Below are positions 49,591-57,116 of a DNA stretch of 64,000 nucleotides, in pieces (position 1 is the stretch's first letter; every line of letters starts with the position of its first letter). The stretch comes from Chloroflexota bacterium (GTDB lineage Bacteria > Chloroflexota > Dehalococcoidia > Lucifugimonadales > SAR202-VII-2), in the NCBI GenBank assembly GCA_003228115.1, contig QEVV01000005.1, forward strand, positions 1-64,000, read 5' to 3'. Position numbers and translations under genes: made by a program. The notes under the pieces were generated by a model. The model had not been told where the DNA came from, made no database searches, and was given only the letters and a program-made list of their open reading frames with translations.

Positions 49591-50376
49591 CTACCCCAAG
49601 TACGCTACTGCTTCTATTTCCACCAGGTACTCAGGCGCCGCCAGCCCCGTGATGAACACGAAGGTGCTCGCAGGCATGTTGTCGGTCCCCATGTACTTGG
49701 CCCTGGCCTCGCGGACCCGGTCGGCTTGTTCCGGCGCCGTCAGGTAAATATTCACGTTTACTAGGTTATCCAGGGTCGCCCCGACCGATGCCAGGCAAGA
49801 GACGATGTTCTTCATGATCTGTTCGGTCTGCGCGCCTGCGTCGCCCTCGCCCACGAGGTTGCCATCGGCATCTCGCGCTGTTTGGCCGGCGATGTAGACA
49901 GTGTCGCCAGCCTTAACGACGTGGCTGTAACGGTTCGTGGGGGCGACGCCCTTTGGTTGTATTCGCTCTATGGCCATGTTTGTACTCCCCTGCCCTAGAT
50001 AGGCAATTGCCTCAACTTCAATGAGAAACGCCGGGTCCACCAGTCCCTCGATGAAAAGCGAGGTGCTGGCCGGCAAATGGCCCTGCAACAAATACTTGTC
50101 CCTGGCTTCCCTCACCCGGGCCATTTGCGAATAGTCTGTTTGATAGACCTTGGTCCTCACCACCTGTTCCCATGACGCGCCAACCGAAGCGAGGCACGCG
50201 CCAATGTTTTCCATGACCTGCTCGGCCTGTGCTCCAGCGTCGCCCGCGCCCACGGCGCTGCCATCCGCGGCCCGAGCCGTCTGGCCTGAAATGTAGACGA
50301 GGTCGCCAATCCTCACCACGTGACTAAAGCGAGGCGATGGATAGACGCCCCCTGGTTTAATTCTTTCGATTGCCAT
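49591..50376 (-). CDS. Fused double RidA (YjgF/UK114) protein
   Basis: A 261-residue protein made of two RidA domains, 1-~128 and ~134-261, each with an MAIERI start, a GDLVYISGQTARAADG / GDTVYIAGQTARDADG strand and an EVEAIAYLG / EIEAVAYLG end. RidA proteins hydrolyse reactive enamine/imine intermediates; the catalytic arginine of the true RidA subfamily is in neither obvious position here, so these may be Rid1-7-type members. The linker GQGSTN is encoded by a former stop-plus-ribosome-binding-site region, showing that two genes fused by stop loss. GGAGG precedes the ATG. Confidence 0.9.
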   Translation of the reverse strand: MAIERIKPGGVYPSPRFSHVVRIGDLVYISGQTARAADGSAVGAGDAGAQAEQVMENIGACLASVGASWEQVVRTKVYQTDYSQMARVREARDKYLLQGHLPASTSLFIEGLVDPAFLIEVEAIAYLGQGSTNMAIERIQPKGVAPTNRYSHVVKAGDTVYIAGQTARDADGNLVGEGDAGAQTEQIMKNIVSCLASVGATLDNLVNVNIYLTAPEQADRVREARAKYMGTDNMPASTFVFITGLAAPEYLVEIEAVAYLG

Positions 50377-50393
50377 TAACTCCTCCTATGTAA

Positions 50394-50424
50394 GAAAGGG
50401 CCGGCCCATCGAGCCAGCCCTTTC
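50394..50424 (-). terminator. Hairpin downstream of the nitrile hydratase-like genes
   Basis: A 12-bp stem with one G-T pair (arm GAAAGGGCTGGC on the minus strand) and a 7-nt loop, located between the alpha-subunit stop and the RidA start. It likely separates the two transcription units. Confidence 0.6.
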
Positions 50425-50461
50425 AACGATGCCTTCGTCGGCCTACTTGATCCGGCCCCAA

Positions 50462-51118
50462 CTAGCCTGCTGGCACCTGTTCCGGTTTCAGCGGCTCACT
50501 GGCGCCAATCATGCTGTCACGGGTCACCAGTTTGACCAGCTCATCCTCAGACCAACCCTCGGTCCCCTCCGGGCGTTGGGGAACAACCAGATAGCGGATA
50601 TCCGCAGTGCTGTCCAGAACGCGCACCTCAACGGAATCGGGAACATGCTGGCCAAACTCCTTCATTACGCCGCGTGGGTCGTCCACGGCCCGGGACCGAT
50701 AGGCCAGACTCTTGTACCAGTCTGGCGGCCGCCCAAGCAGGGCCCGCGGGTAACAGGAACACAGGGTGCACACCACGAGGTGCCGCACGTCATCGTTGTT
50801 CTCAACGACGACAATAACGGGGTCTTCCGGCAGTTCTCCGTACCCTGACTCTTCCAGGGTCTTCTTGGGCTCCGAAAGAAGACGGGCTTTGTATTCGGGG
50901 TCGACCCAAGCCCTGGCAACGACTTTCGCCCCGTTCTTGGGAGAAACTGAGTCAGTCTGATCAATCAGTTGCTGGATTTCATCTTTGGTGAGAATACCCT
51001 TCTCTTCGAGGAGTGCCTCAAGGGCCATCACCCGCTTGCCGTAGTAGGGCAACCCACCCTTGTGAATACCCTCGTGTTCCGCCTCGTCGTGGTCGTGAAG
51101 CTCTTCGGGATCGCTCAT
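50462..51118 (-). CDS. Nitrile hydratase alpha / thiocyanate hydrolase gamma subunit (Co-type)
   Basis: A 218-residue metal-binding subunit of the nitrile hydratase/thiocyanate hydrolase family. The claw motif VVCTLCSCYP (Cys117, Cys120, Ser121, Cys122) with Thr in the second position marks the cobalt type. The preceding RVMALEALLEEKGILT and the following GRPPDWYKSLAYRSRAV and VRVLDSTADIRYLVVPQRP are classic. GAGGAGG precedes the ATG. The upstream gene is only the C-terminal half of a beta subunit, which is the subunit division of thiocyanate hydrolase. The substrate (nitrile, thiocyanate, cyanide-type) is uncertain. Confidence 0.93.
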   Translation of the reverse strand: MSDPEELHDHDEAEHEGIHKGGLPYYGKRVMALEALLEEKGILTKDEIQQLIDQTDSVSPKNGAKVVARAWVDPEYKARLLSEPKKTLEESGYGELPEDPVIVVVENNDDVRHLVVCTLCSCYPRALLGRPPDWYKSLAYRSRAVDDPRGVMKEFGQHVPDSVEVRVLDSTADIRYLVVPQRPEGTEGWSEDELVKLVTRDSMIGASEPLKPEQVPAG

Positions 51119-51134
51119 TGCTCTTCCTCCTCGG

Positions 51135-51437
51135 TTAAGCAGGCTCCAGCCAATGTTCGTAAATGTCCAGGAGCAGCGTGTCAGCGGGAGATCCGTCGTA
51201 TTCAGCCCAGACCTCTCGTTGGGGAAATCCAACGCTGTAAAGGACCTTCTTAGGTAAGCCGTCCTTGCCCTGTGCCAAAAGCTCAGGATTGCGAAAGGCG
51301 CCGAATACCCGTTGAACCGTACCGGTTTTCCCTTGGATGTACTCCGGTGTCCGATAGTGACCCGGTGGGTTGCCCACAAGGACGCGTACACGGTCGCCCG
51401 CCTTGTATTTGGCTTCTGTGTTGGTCTGCGTACTCAT
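51135..51437 (-). CDS. Nitrile hydratase beta C-terminal (SH3-like) / thiocyanate hydrolase alpha-type subunit
   Basis: A 100-residue SH3-like domain matching the C-terminal half of nitrile hydratase beta: YKAGDRVRVLVGNPPGHYRTP, YIQGKTGTV and VLYSVGFPQREVW, ending with LLLDIYEHWLEPA. In thiocyanate hydrolase the beta chain is split into two subunits, and this corresponds to the C-terminal one. The N-terminal half is not encoded nearby. Stop-to-start distance to the metal subunit is 16 nt, so they are co-translated. Confidence 0.88.
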   Translation of the reverse strand: MSTQTNTEAKYKAGDRVRVLVGNPPGHYRTPEYIQGKTGTVQRVFGAFRNPELLAQGKDGLPKKVLYSVGFPQREVWAEYDGSPADTLLLDIYEHWLEPA

Positions 51438-51502
51438 GGCGTTGTAAGCCGCAGACTACACAGAGGCAACTAGATGCGTCAACAGCAAGTCCCCTTTTTG
51501 GT

Positions 51503-51531
51503 TTGACACCATTGAGCCGCCTTTCTATAGT
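51503..51531 (+). promoter_or_regulatory. Sigma-70-type promoter of comEA-comEC
   Basis: Consensus TTGACA (51503-51508), a 17-nt spacer, and TATAGT (51526-51531). The predicted start near 51538 precedes GAGGAG and the ATG at 51557. Confidence 0.75.
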
Positions 51532-51556
51532 GCCGCTGAGCCGCCTTGAGGAGTCT

Positions 51557-52114
51557 ATGCCCAGTTCTTGGCGAGCAGCGCTGTTCCCGACCACTGTGAT
51601 CGTGATGGTGGCTGTTGCCCTTGCTGGTATCGGCCTCCTGGCGACACGGAGCGATAGACCTCCCGGAATCGAAATATTCCTGCCGACCCCGACAGCAACC
51701 CCTGAACTAGCGGCCTACATTACCGGCGCCGTAGTGAGCCCCGGTGTCTACACAATAGACATTGAGTCCAGAATCGCTGATCTGATTAGGGCAGCAGGTG
51801 GCGAAACAACCGACGCCGACCTCAACAGCATCAACCTTTCATAGCGCATTGGCGACGGCGTTCACATCCACGTACCAGCCATCGGAGAATCACTCTCGCC
51901 CTCTGTCCCGAAAGCACCAGCCACGATCAACGTAAACATTGCCAGCGGCGAGGATCTGCAGATGTTGAAAGGCATTGGGCCAGCGCTTGCGCTAGGGATC
52001 GTTGAACACCGGGAAGCTAGCGGCCCTTACCTTCGACTTGAAGATCTGCTGCTGGTCTCCGGGATTGGTCCCACCACGCTGGAAGGGTTTAGGAACCAGG
52101 CAACGGTCCGCTGA
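51557..52114 (+). pseudogene. comEA: ComEA-like DNA-uptake protein interrupted by an in-frame TAG
   Basis: A membrane-anchored DNA receptor of the competence system. It has an N-terminal membrane helix (TTVIVMVAVALAGIGLLA), an SLBB domain (YITGAVVSPGVYTIDIESRI) and, after a TAG at codon 96 (51842-51844), the rest of the SLBB (RIGDGVHIHVPA) and a double HhH (INVNIASGEDLQMLKGIGPAL, LLLVSGIGPTTLEGF) to a TGA. The frame is otherwise intact; the family usually has glutamine or a similar residue at the TAG, so a single C-to-T change (CAG to TAG) explains it. Promoter and Shine-Dalgarno are intact. It is a recent nonsense mutation, a sequencing error, or a suppressed amber. Confidence 0.82.
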
Positions 52115-52118
52115 TCCC

Positions 52119-54536
52119 ATGAGACTCGCAGCGTTATGCGCCTCCTTCACCCTCGGCCTAGCTCTATGGAACGTTATACGGCTTCCCTGGGAGATAGCAG
52201 CCCTCCTCACTGCGGCTGCAGCCGGGACTGCGGCGCTACTCGCTTTGAAAAGAGCACCACTCCTCCTACCGTTGGCGGCTCTCTTTCTAATGTTGGGCCT
52301 CTTGCGCTTTGCCTTCGTCTCCGATGGCCTTGTCGATTTCTCTCAGTACTATCTCACGCCAGCAAACCTTAGCGGCATCATCGACTCTGAACCCACAGTG
52401 ACAGGTGTCGGTGTCAGTTTTCGCCTGAAAGTCCGTACGATTGAGATCAATGAGGATGTCCGCCCGTTGAAGGGTCTCGTCCAAGTCATAGCCGCAAGGT
52501 CTCCAGCGGCCGTTGGCGCCCATTTGGAGCCGTTGCGTTATGGCGACCTAACCACTCTGCGCGGAACCTTACAGGCTCCAGATCCTTTCGATGATTTCGA
52601 CTACCCTGCCTACCTTGCCAATCAGGGCGTTTCATCTGTCCTTCGATTCCCTGCACTCATTGAGGTGGAGCCGGGCCGCATTGACCTGATTCGACGCACC
52701 CTATCAGCTTGGCGGTTGAGGTTGGCGGACGGCTTGAAGGAGGCGGTACCTGAACCTCAGTCGTCGATGGACCGAGCGCTGTTGCTGGGCCTCCGCACTG
52801 ACATTCCCCCGGAAGTAACTGAGGCCTTTCGGCGGACCGGAACATCGCACCTGCTGGCGATCTCCGGCCTTCATGTGGGCGTAGTGATGCTTTTCCTCAT
52901 GGGCGCAGTGCGGCTGCTCTTTGGACGACGTTGGCATCTATATCTGCTACTGCCCTTGCTGGGGATATGGCTCTATGCGGCAATGTCGGGCATGGCGCCA
53001 CCCGTCTGGCGCGCCGCCGTGATGGGCAGCATCTACCTTTGGGGCATGTATCTGGGCCGGTCCAGGAGCGCCCTACCCGCCATCGGAGCCGCGGCGGTCC
53101 TTATGTTGGCCGTCGATCCTCATCTCCTAAAGGATGTGTCTTTCCAGCTCAGCTTTGCTGCCGTTTTGGGACTGGCGGCGCTGCACCAACCCATCCAAGA
53201 TAAATTGGATCAATGGCTTCCAACTCCAGAGTCTGGTCCCGCCCGCCTTGTGCGACCAATGAAGGCCAGCATAGCGATGAGTCTGGCAGCAGTTATCGCA
53301 ACGCTTCCGTTGGTCGCCTTCCACTTTGAGCAAGTGTCCACCCTCGGCATTCCTGCAACCCTCGTAACGCTTCCGGCCATTCCAGCGATCCTTGGCGCCT
53401 CCCTACTCGCATCCGTGGGCCAATTGATCTTCCCGCCATTTGGGACCTTCTTCGGCTGGGGTGCATGGCTGGCGACGACCTACATCATCATGGTGATTGA
53501 GTTCTTTGCCCGGCTTCCAGGCGCTTCCTTCGGTACGGGGCCGCTAGGTTGGCCGTTGGTCGTTGCCTACTACAGCGGGTTATTCGGAATTCTTCGTCTG
53601 TACCGCTTTCGCCAACACCGATCCTCGGATGAGGAGGTGCCGCGTAATACGCAGGTGCAGAGAAAACCCATTGGCAATGGGAAAGCCCGCTGGCTGCTCG
53701 TCCCTCTGATCTTGGGTACAGTGGCGATCTGGACAGCTGTGCTCAACCAGCCCCCCGCCCTGTTCAAGGTGACGGTGCTGGATGTCGGCCAGGGCGATGC
53801 GATCTTCATCCAATCGCCGGAGGGCCACCAGATGCTGGTGGACGGCGGGCCCGATCCACTCTCAGCCATTAGAGCAATCGGCGACCGCATGCCTTTCTGG
53901 GATCGTTCGCTCGATGCAGTGGTGCTCACCCATCCAGATGCAGACCACCTTACGGGGCTGATCGAGGTGTTGCTTCGTTATCAGGTCGGAACAGTGCTGA
54001 TTGGTCCCCAGGTCAAAGAAAACTTTCCCGACTCCCTTTGGCAAAGCGCCGTCGCCGAAAGTGGAGCGGCGCTGGCCACAGTCAGCGCTGGCCAATCGTT
54101 CCGCCTCGGCCAAGCCGGGGTACAAGTGCTCAATCCTCAGGATCGCCCCATCCTGGGAACCGGAGCCGATGTCAACAACGCCGGAGTAGTCCTACGATTG
54201 AGCTATGGCAACATCGACTTTCTGCTCTTGGGCGACCTGGAAGAGTTTGGCGAAAGGTATCTTGGCAGCCAAGGCCTGCTGATCCCATCTGAAGTCCTCA
54301 AAGTAGGCCACCACGGGAGCGCCACGTCCTCTACCGCCAAGTTGCTTGAGATGGTCGCACCCTCAGTTGCTGCTAATTCGGTTGGCCAAGACAATCGCTA
54401 TGGCCATCCTTCACCAGAAGTAATTGAGCGCCTTTCCAATACGGTCGGCATAGATAACGTTTACACGACATCTCAGCAAGGGGACATAACCGTCTCAACA
54501 GACGGCCTTAGGTTATGGGTGGAAACGGAGGGTTGA
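52119..54536 (+). CDS. comEC: DNA internalization-related competence protein ComEC/Rec2
   Basis: An 805-residue channel protein for uptake of transforming single-stranded DNA. Order of parts: N-terminal helices and OB-like DUF4131 region (~60-200), the Competence membrane domain with HLLAISGLHVGVVMLFLMG, and a C-terminal metallo-beta-lactamase domain (~585-805) with VLDVGQGDAIFIQ, LVDGGPD, the metal site THPDADHLTG and KVGHHGSATSS. The start is ATG 52119, 4 nt after comEA. The complete metal site suggests an active nuclease domain. Confidence 0.95.
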   Translation: MRLAALCASFTLGLALWNVIRLPWEIAALLTAAAAGTAALLALKRAPLLLPLAALFLMLGLLRFAFVSDGLVDFSQYYLTPANLSGIIDSEPTVTGVGVSFRLKVRTIEINEDVRPLKGLVQVIAARSPAAVGAHLEPLRYGDLTTLRGTLQAPDPFDDFDYPAYLANQGVSSVLRFPALIEVEPGRIDLIRRTLSAWRLRLADGLKEAVPEPQSSMDRALLLGLRTDIPPEVTEAFRRTGTSHLLAISGLHVGVVMLFLMGAVRLLFGRRWHLYLLLPLLGIWLYAAMSGMAPPVWRAAVMGSIYLWGMYLGRSRSALPAIGAAAVLMLAVDPHLLKDVSFQLSFAAVLGLAALHQPIQDKLDQWLPTPESGPARLVRPMKASIAMSLAAVIATLPLVAFHFEQVSTLGIPATLVTLPAIPAILGASLLASVGQLIFPPFGTFFGWGAWLATTYIIMVIEFFARLPGASFGTGPLGWPLVVAYYSGLFGILRLYRFRQHRSSDEEVPRNTQVQRKPIGNGKARWLLVPLILGTVAIWTAVLNQPPALFKVTVLDVGQGDAIFIQSPEGHQMLVDGGPDPLSAIRAIGDRMPFWDRSLDAVVLTHPDADHLTGLIEVLLRYQVGTVLIGPQVKENFPDSLWQSAVAESGAALATVSAGQSFRLGQAGVQVLNPQDRPILGTGADVNNAGVVLRLSYGNIDFLLLGDLEEFGERYLGSQGLLIPSEVLKVGHHGSATSSTAKLLEMVAPSVAANSVGQDNRYGHPSPEVIERLSNTVGIDNVYTTSQQGDITVSTDGLRLWVETEG

Positions 54537-54544
54537 TCAAAGCC

Positions 54545-54835
54545 ATGCCCAACACACCAGGGGAACACCTTCAATTCCACGCAGTCATTCACGGCTGGGT
54601 TCAGGGCGTAGGCTTCCGCGACTTTACCCGGCGAAGTGCGCTATTGCTCAGCCTGGTGGGGTGGGTTCGCAACCTCCCGGATGGCACCGTTGAAGTCGAC
54701 GCCGAAGGTGAGCGGAAGGCATTAGATCGGCTAAGTGATCTGCTACGCCAGGGTTTCCCGAGCGCTTCGGTTTCAGAGGTTGTTGTTGAATGGAGGGAGA
54801 AGGATGGCGGACTTGAAGGCTTCGAAATCAGATAA
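54545..54835 (+). CDS. acyP: Acylphosphatase
   Basis: A 96-residue enzyme that hydrolyses carboxyl-phosphate bonds. It carries the phosphate-binding loop GWVQGVGFRDFTRR with the catalytic arginine, and the asparagine in GWVRNLPDGTVEVDAEG. The start is ATG 54545; GGAGGG lies 12-13 nt upstream. It is the last gene of the comEA-comEC group and convergent with the next gene. Confidence 0.93.
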   Translation: MPNTPGEHLQFHAVIHGWVQGVGFRDFTRRSALLLSLVGWVRNLPDGTVEVDAEGERKALDRLSDLLRQGFPSASVSEVVVEWREKDGGLEGFEIR

Positions 54836-54840
54836 TCGGA

Positions 54841-55254
54841 TCAGCCAAAGAACAACTGATTCCCTCCCAGAAGAATAGCCGAGTAGACCAGCAGGCTCAG
54901 CAACATTGTCCCTAGAATCCTGATTCTCGAAACGCCCACCGCCTCTAGGGTTGCAGTCACAGCCCATGTCCCGAGCAATGGCGTGAGTACCAATACGCCC
55001 GGCAGCCCGTAGCGCCCGACTACTCTAGCGACGCGGTCCTTACGGAACCTGGTAAGCCAACGAAGCGGCCCCTGACTGCCTTCAGCGCGGGAAAACATAA
55101 AGCTAATGGCAAGCACCGGGAGCATGTTGAAAACAATCGCCGTGAGGGCAACCCAAAAGGGGGACAGGCTTAAGGCCAGACCCACGGGTATCGCTATCAC
55201 CAATTCCCCAATGGGGGACGCAGCAGTAGCAGCCACGATCAGGTACTGGTACAC
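54841..55254 (-). CDS. Small multidrug export-like (COG2426) membrane protein
   Basis: A 137-residue membrane protein of the Sm_multidrug_ex/COG2426 family with about four helices (LIVAATAASPIGELVIAIPV, FWVALTAIVFNMLPVLAISF, LPGVLVLTPLLGTWAVTATL and the C-terminal helix). The conserved SPIGELxxAIPxG N-terminal motif is present. The transport role is not established despite the name. It lies 9 nt downstream of secG. Confidence 0.82.
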   Translation of the reverse strand: MYQYLIVAATAASPIGELVIAIPVGLALSLSPFWVALTAIVFNMLPVLAISFMFSRAEGSQGPLRWLTRFRKDRVARVVGRYGLPGVLVLTPLLGTWAVTATLEAVGVSRIRILGTMLLSLLVYSAILLGGNQLFFG

Positions 55255-55263
55255 AGACTGGGT

Positions 55264-55479
55264 CTACGTGTAGCGGAAGCTCAGAATGCCCAACAGGACG
55301 AAGAGAACGCCGAGCAGGATAGTGAAGCGGAACAGAGTCCGTTCCATGCCACGGCGAGTCCTAAATCCGCCCTCGGCACTCCCGAAGAGACCGGAGCCGA
55401 CACCACGGACTTGAAGCAGCACCACCGCAACAATGAGAACGGCAATCAGAATCTGCGATATGTGTAGGTAAGTATCCAT
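55264..55479 (-). CDS. secG: Preprotein translocase subunit SecG
   Basis: A 71-residue accessory subunit of the SecYEG translocon with two helices (ILIAVLIVAVVLLQVRG and FTILLGVLFVLLGILSF) around the conserved cytoplasmic loop SGLFGSAEGGFRTRRGMER. ATG 55479 gives the canonical N-terminus. On the minus strand TACAAT at 55516-55511 is a plausible -10. Confidence 0.92.
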   Translation of the reverse strand: MDTYLHISQILIAVLIVAVVLLQVRGVGSGLFGSAEGGFRTRRGMERTLFRFTILLGVLFVLLGILSFRYT

Positions 55480-55548
55480 AGCCAGCCTAAGAAGGGAGTA
55501 ACGCTCACACATTGTAGAACACATACCGGACACGGGCAAACACCCGCG

Positions 55549-55578
55549 TTGCCCATGCCTCCAGCCCGTTGCTATACT
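55549..55578 (+). promoter_or_regulatory. Promoter of gatB
   Basis: TTGCCC (55549-55554), an 18-nt spacer and TGC-TATACT, an extended -10 ending at 55578. Transcription would begin near 55585. Confidence 0.6.
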
Positions 55579-55625
55579 GACCTCAGACCCCCAACCTCAC
55601 ATTGGTGCAATTCGTGACTACAAGT

Positions 55626-57116
55626 ATGGTGGAGACGGAATTCGAGCCGGTCATTGGGCTAGAGGTTCATGTCCAGCTCCAGACCCGCAGCAAAATGTTT
55701 TGCGGGTGCGACTCTGACTATCAGAACGCTTCACCCAACGAACACGTCTGCCCTGTCTGCCTGGGGCTTCCCGGTGCCCTTCCCGTCATCAACAAGGCCG
55801 CCGTGGAAATGGTGATCAAGGCAGGGCTGGCCCTGCACTCCGACATTGCCGAATACACCAAGTTCGACCGAAAGAACTACCCCTACCCTGACCTCATGAA
55901 GGGGTACCAGATATCCCAATTCGACCTTCCTATCTGTGTTGGCGGCTATCTGGATATCCAAACCGACGGCGAGCCCCGCCGCATACACATGACCCGCGTT
56001 CACCTTGAAGAAGACGCAGCCAAGCTCCTGCACCGCCCGAACGATGCTTCCGGCGGCCACACGCTGGTGGACGTGAACCGAGCTGGGTCTGCGTTGATGG
56101 AAATGGTTGGAGAGCCGGACATTCGCACGCCTGACGAAGCCCGGGCCTTCTTGGTACAACTCCGAGCGATCCTCCGCTACATTGGCGTCTCGGCGGCCAA
56201 CATGGAGGAGGGCAACCTCCGGTGCGACGCCAACGTCAGTGTTCGCCCGAAGGGTTCAGACCAAATGAACTCCAAGGTGGAAGTCAAAAACATGAACAGC
56301 TTCCGCGCTGTGCAGCGGGCGCTGGTATATGAGATTGATCGGCAGACTCGCCTGATGAAAGAGGGACAGCCCATCGCTCAGGAAACCCGCGGTTGGGTCG
56401 AGGACAGAGGGGTCACGGTCTCACAGCGTTCCAAGGAGCAAGCTCACGACTACCGCTACTTCCCGGAGCCAGACCTGCCGCCACTGATAATCGGCCGGGA
56501 CTGGGTCGAGCAACTTCGTTCACAGCTCCCAGAACTGCCCGAGGCCAAGCAACAACGTTTCGCCCAGCAATACGGTCTTTCTCCCTACGACTCCGACCTT
56601 TTGACCACTAGCAAGGAAATTGCTGACTGGTTCGAAGCCGTGGTGGCAACGAAAGCCGCCGATGGGGAAGCCCTGGGCCAGCGGGCCAAAGCGGCCAGCA
56701 ACTGGATACTTGGAGAGCTAACCAGGCTGCTCAACGCCACCGGCAAGGAGTTGTCGGACATCCCCATGCAGCCGCAGCATCTCAGCGAACTGCTCGATCT
56801 CTTGGACGACCGGACGCTCAGCACATCTATGGCCAAGGACGTCTTCGAAGACGTCTTCAATACGGGACGCACCCCCTCCGAGGTCGTCAAGGAAAAAGGA
56901 TTCACTCAGGTAGCCGACGCGGACTCGCTATCCCCGATGGCTGCGGAAGCCATCGCTTCCAACCCTAAGGCGGTGGAGGACTACATGGCCGGCAGGGACA
57001 CAGCCGTGAAGTTCCTGGTCGGCCAGGTTATGAAGCTCAGCCGTGGCCAGGCCAACCCATCATTGGCTGAAGAACTACTGAGGGCGCGCCTAGAGGAAAG
57101 GAAAGGAGGGGCGTGA
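55626..57116 (+). CDS. gatB: Aspartyl/glutamyl-tRNA(Asn/Gln) amidotransferase subunit B
   Basis: Kinase/tRNA-binding subunit of the GatCAB amidotransferase that converts Glu-tRNA(Gln) and Asp-tRNA(Asn). The protein has 496 residues from ATG 55626 (GTG 55614 and TTG 55602 are alternatives). Signature segments are FEPVIGLEVHVQLQT, the CPVCLGLPGALPV zinc region, FDRKNYPYPDLMKGYQISQ, EDAAKLLH and the C-terminal YqeY-like domain (VVKEKGFTQVAD). It overlaps the next gene by GTGA. gatA and gatC are not in the window. Confidence 0.96.
   Translation: MVETEFEPVIGLEVHVQLQTRSKMFCGCDSDYQNASPNEHVCPVCLGLPGALPVINKAAVEMVIKAGLALHSDIAEYTKFDRKNYPYPDLMKGYQISQFDLPICVGGYLDIQTDGEPRRIHMTRVHLEEDAAKLLHRPNDASGGHTLVDVNRAGSALMEMVGEPDIRTPDEARAFLVQLRAILRYIGVSAANMEEGNLRCDANVSVRPKGSDQMNSKVEVKNMNSFRAVQRALVYEIDRQTRLMKEGQPIAQETRGWVEDRGVTVSQRSKEQAHDYRYFPEPDLPPLIIGRDWVEQLRSQLPELPEAKQQRFAQQYGLSPYDSDLLTTSKEIADWFEAVVATKAADGEALGQRAKAASNWILGELTRLLNATGKELSDIPMQPQHLSELLDLLDDRTLSTSMAKDVFEDVFNTGRTPSEVVKEKGFTQVADADSLSPMAAEAIASNPKAVEDYMAGRDTAVKFLVGQVMKLSRGQANPSLAEELLRARLEERKGGA

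Noticed and set aside
51842-51844. TAG in comEA as pyrrolysine or a reassigned codon
   Set aside because: Several genes here end normally with TAG, the position is not catalytic, and a single-base change from CAG explains it.
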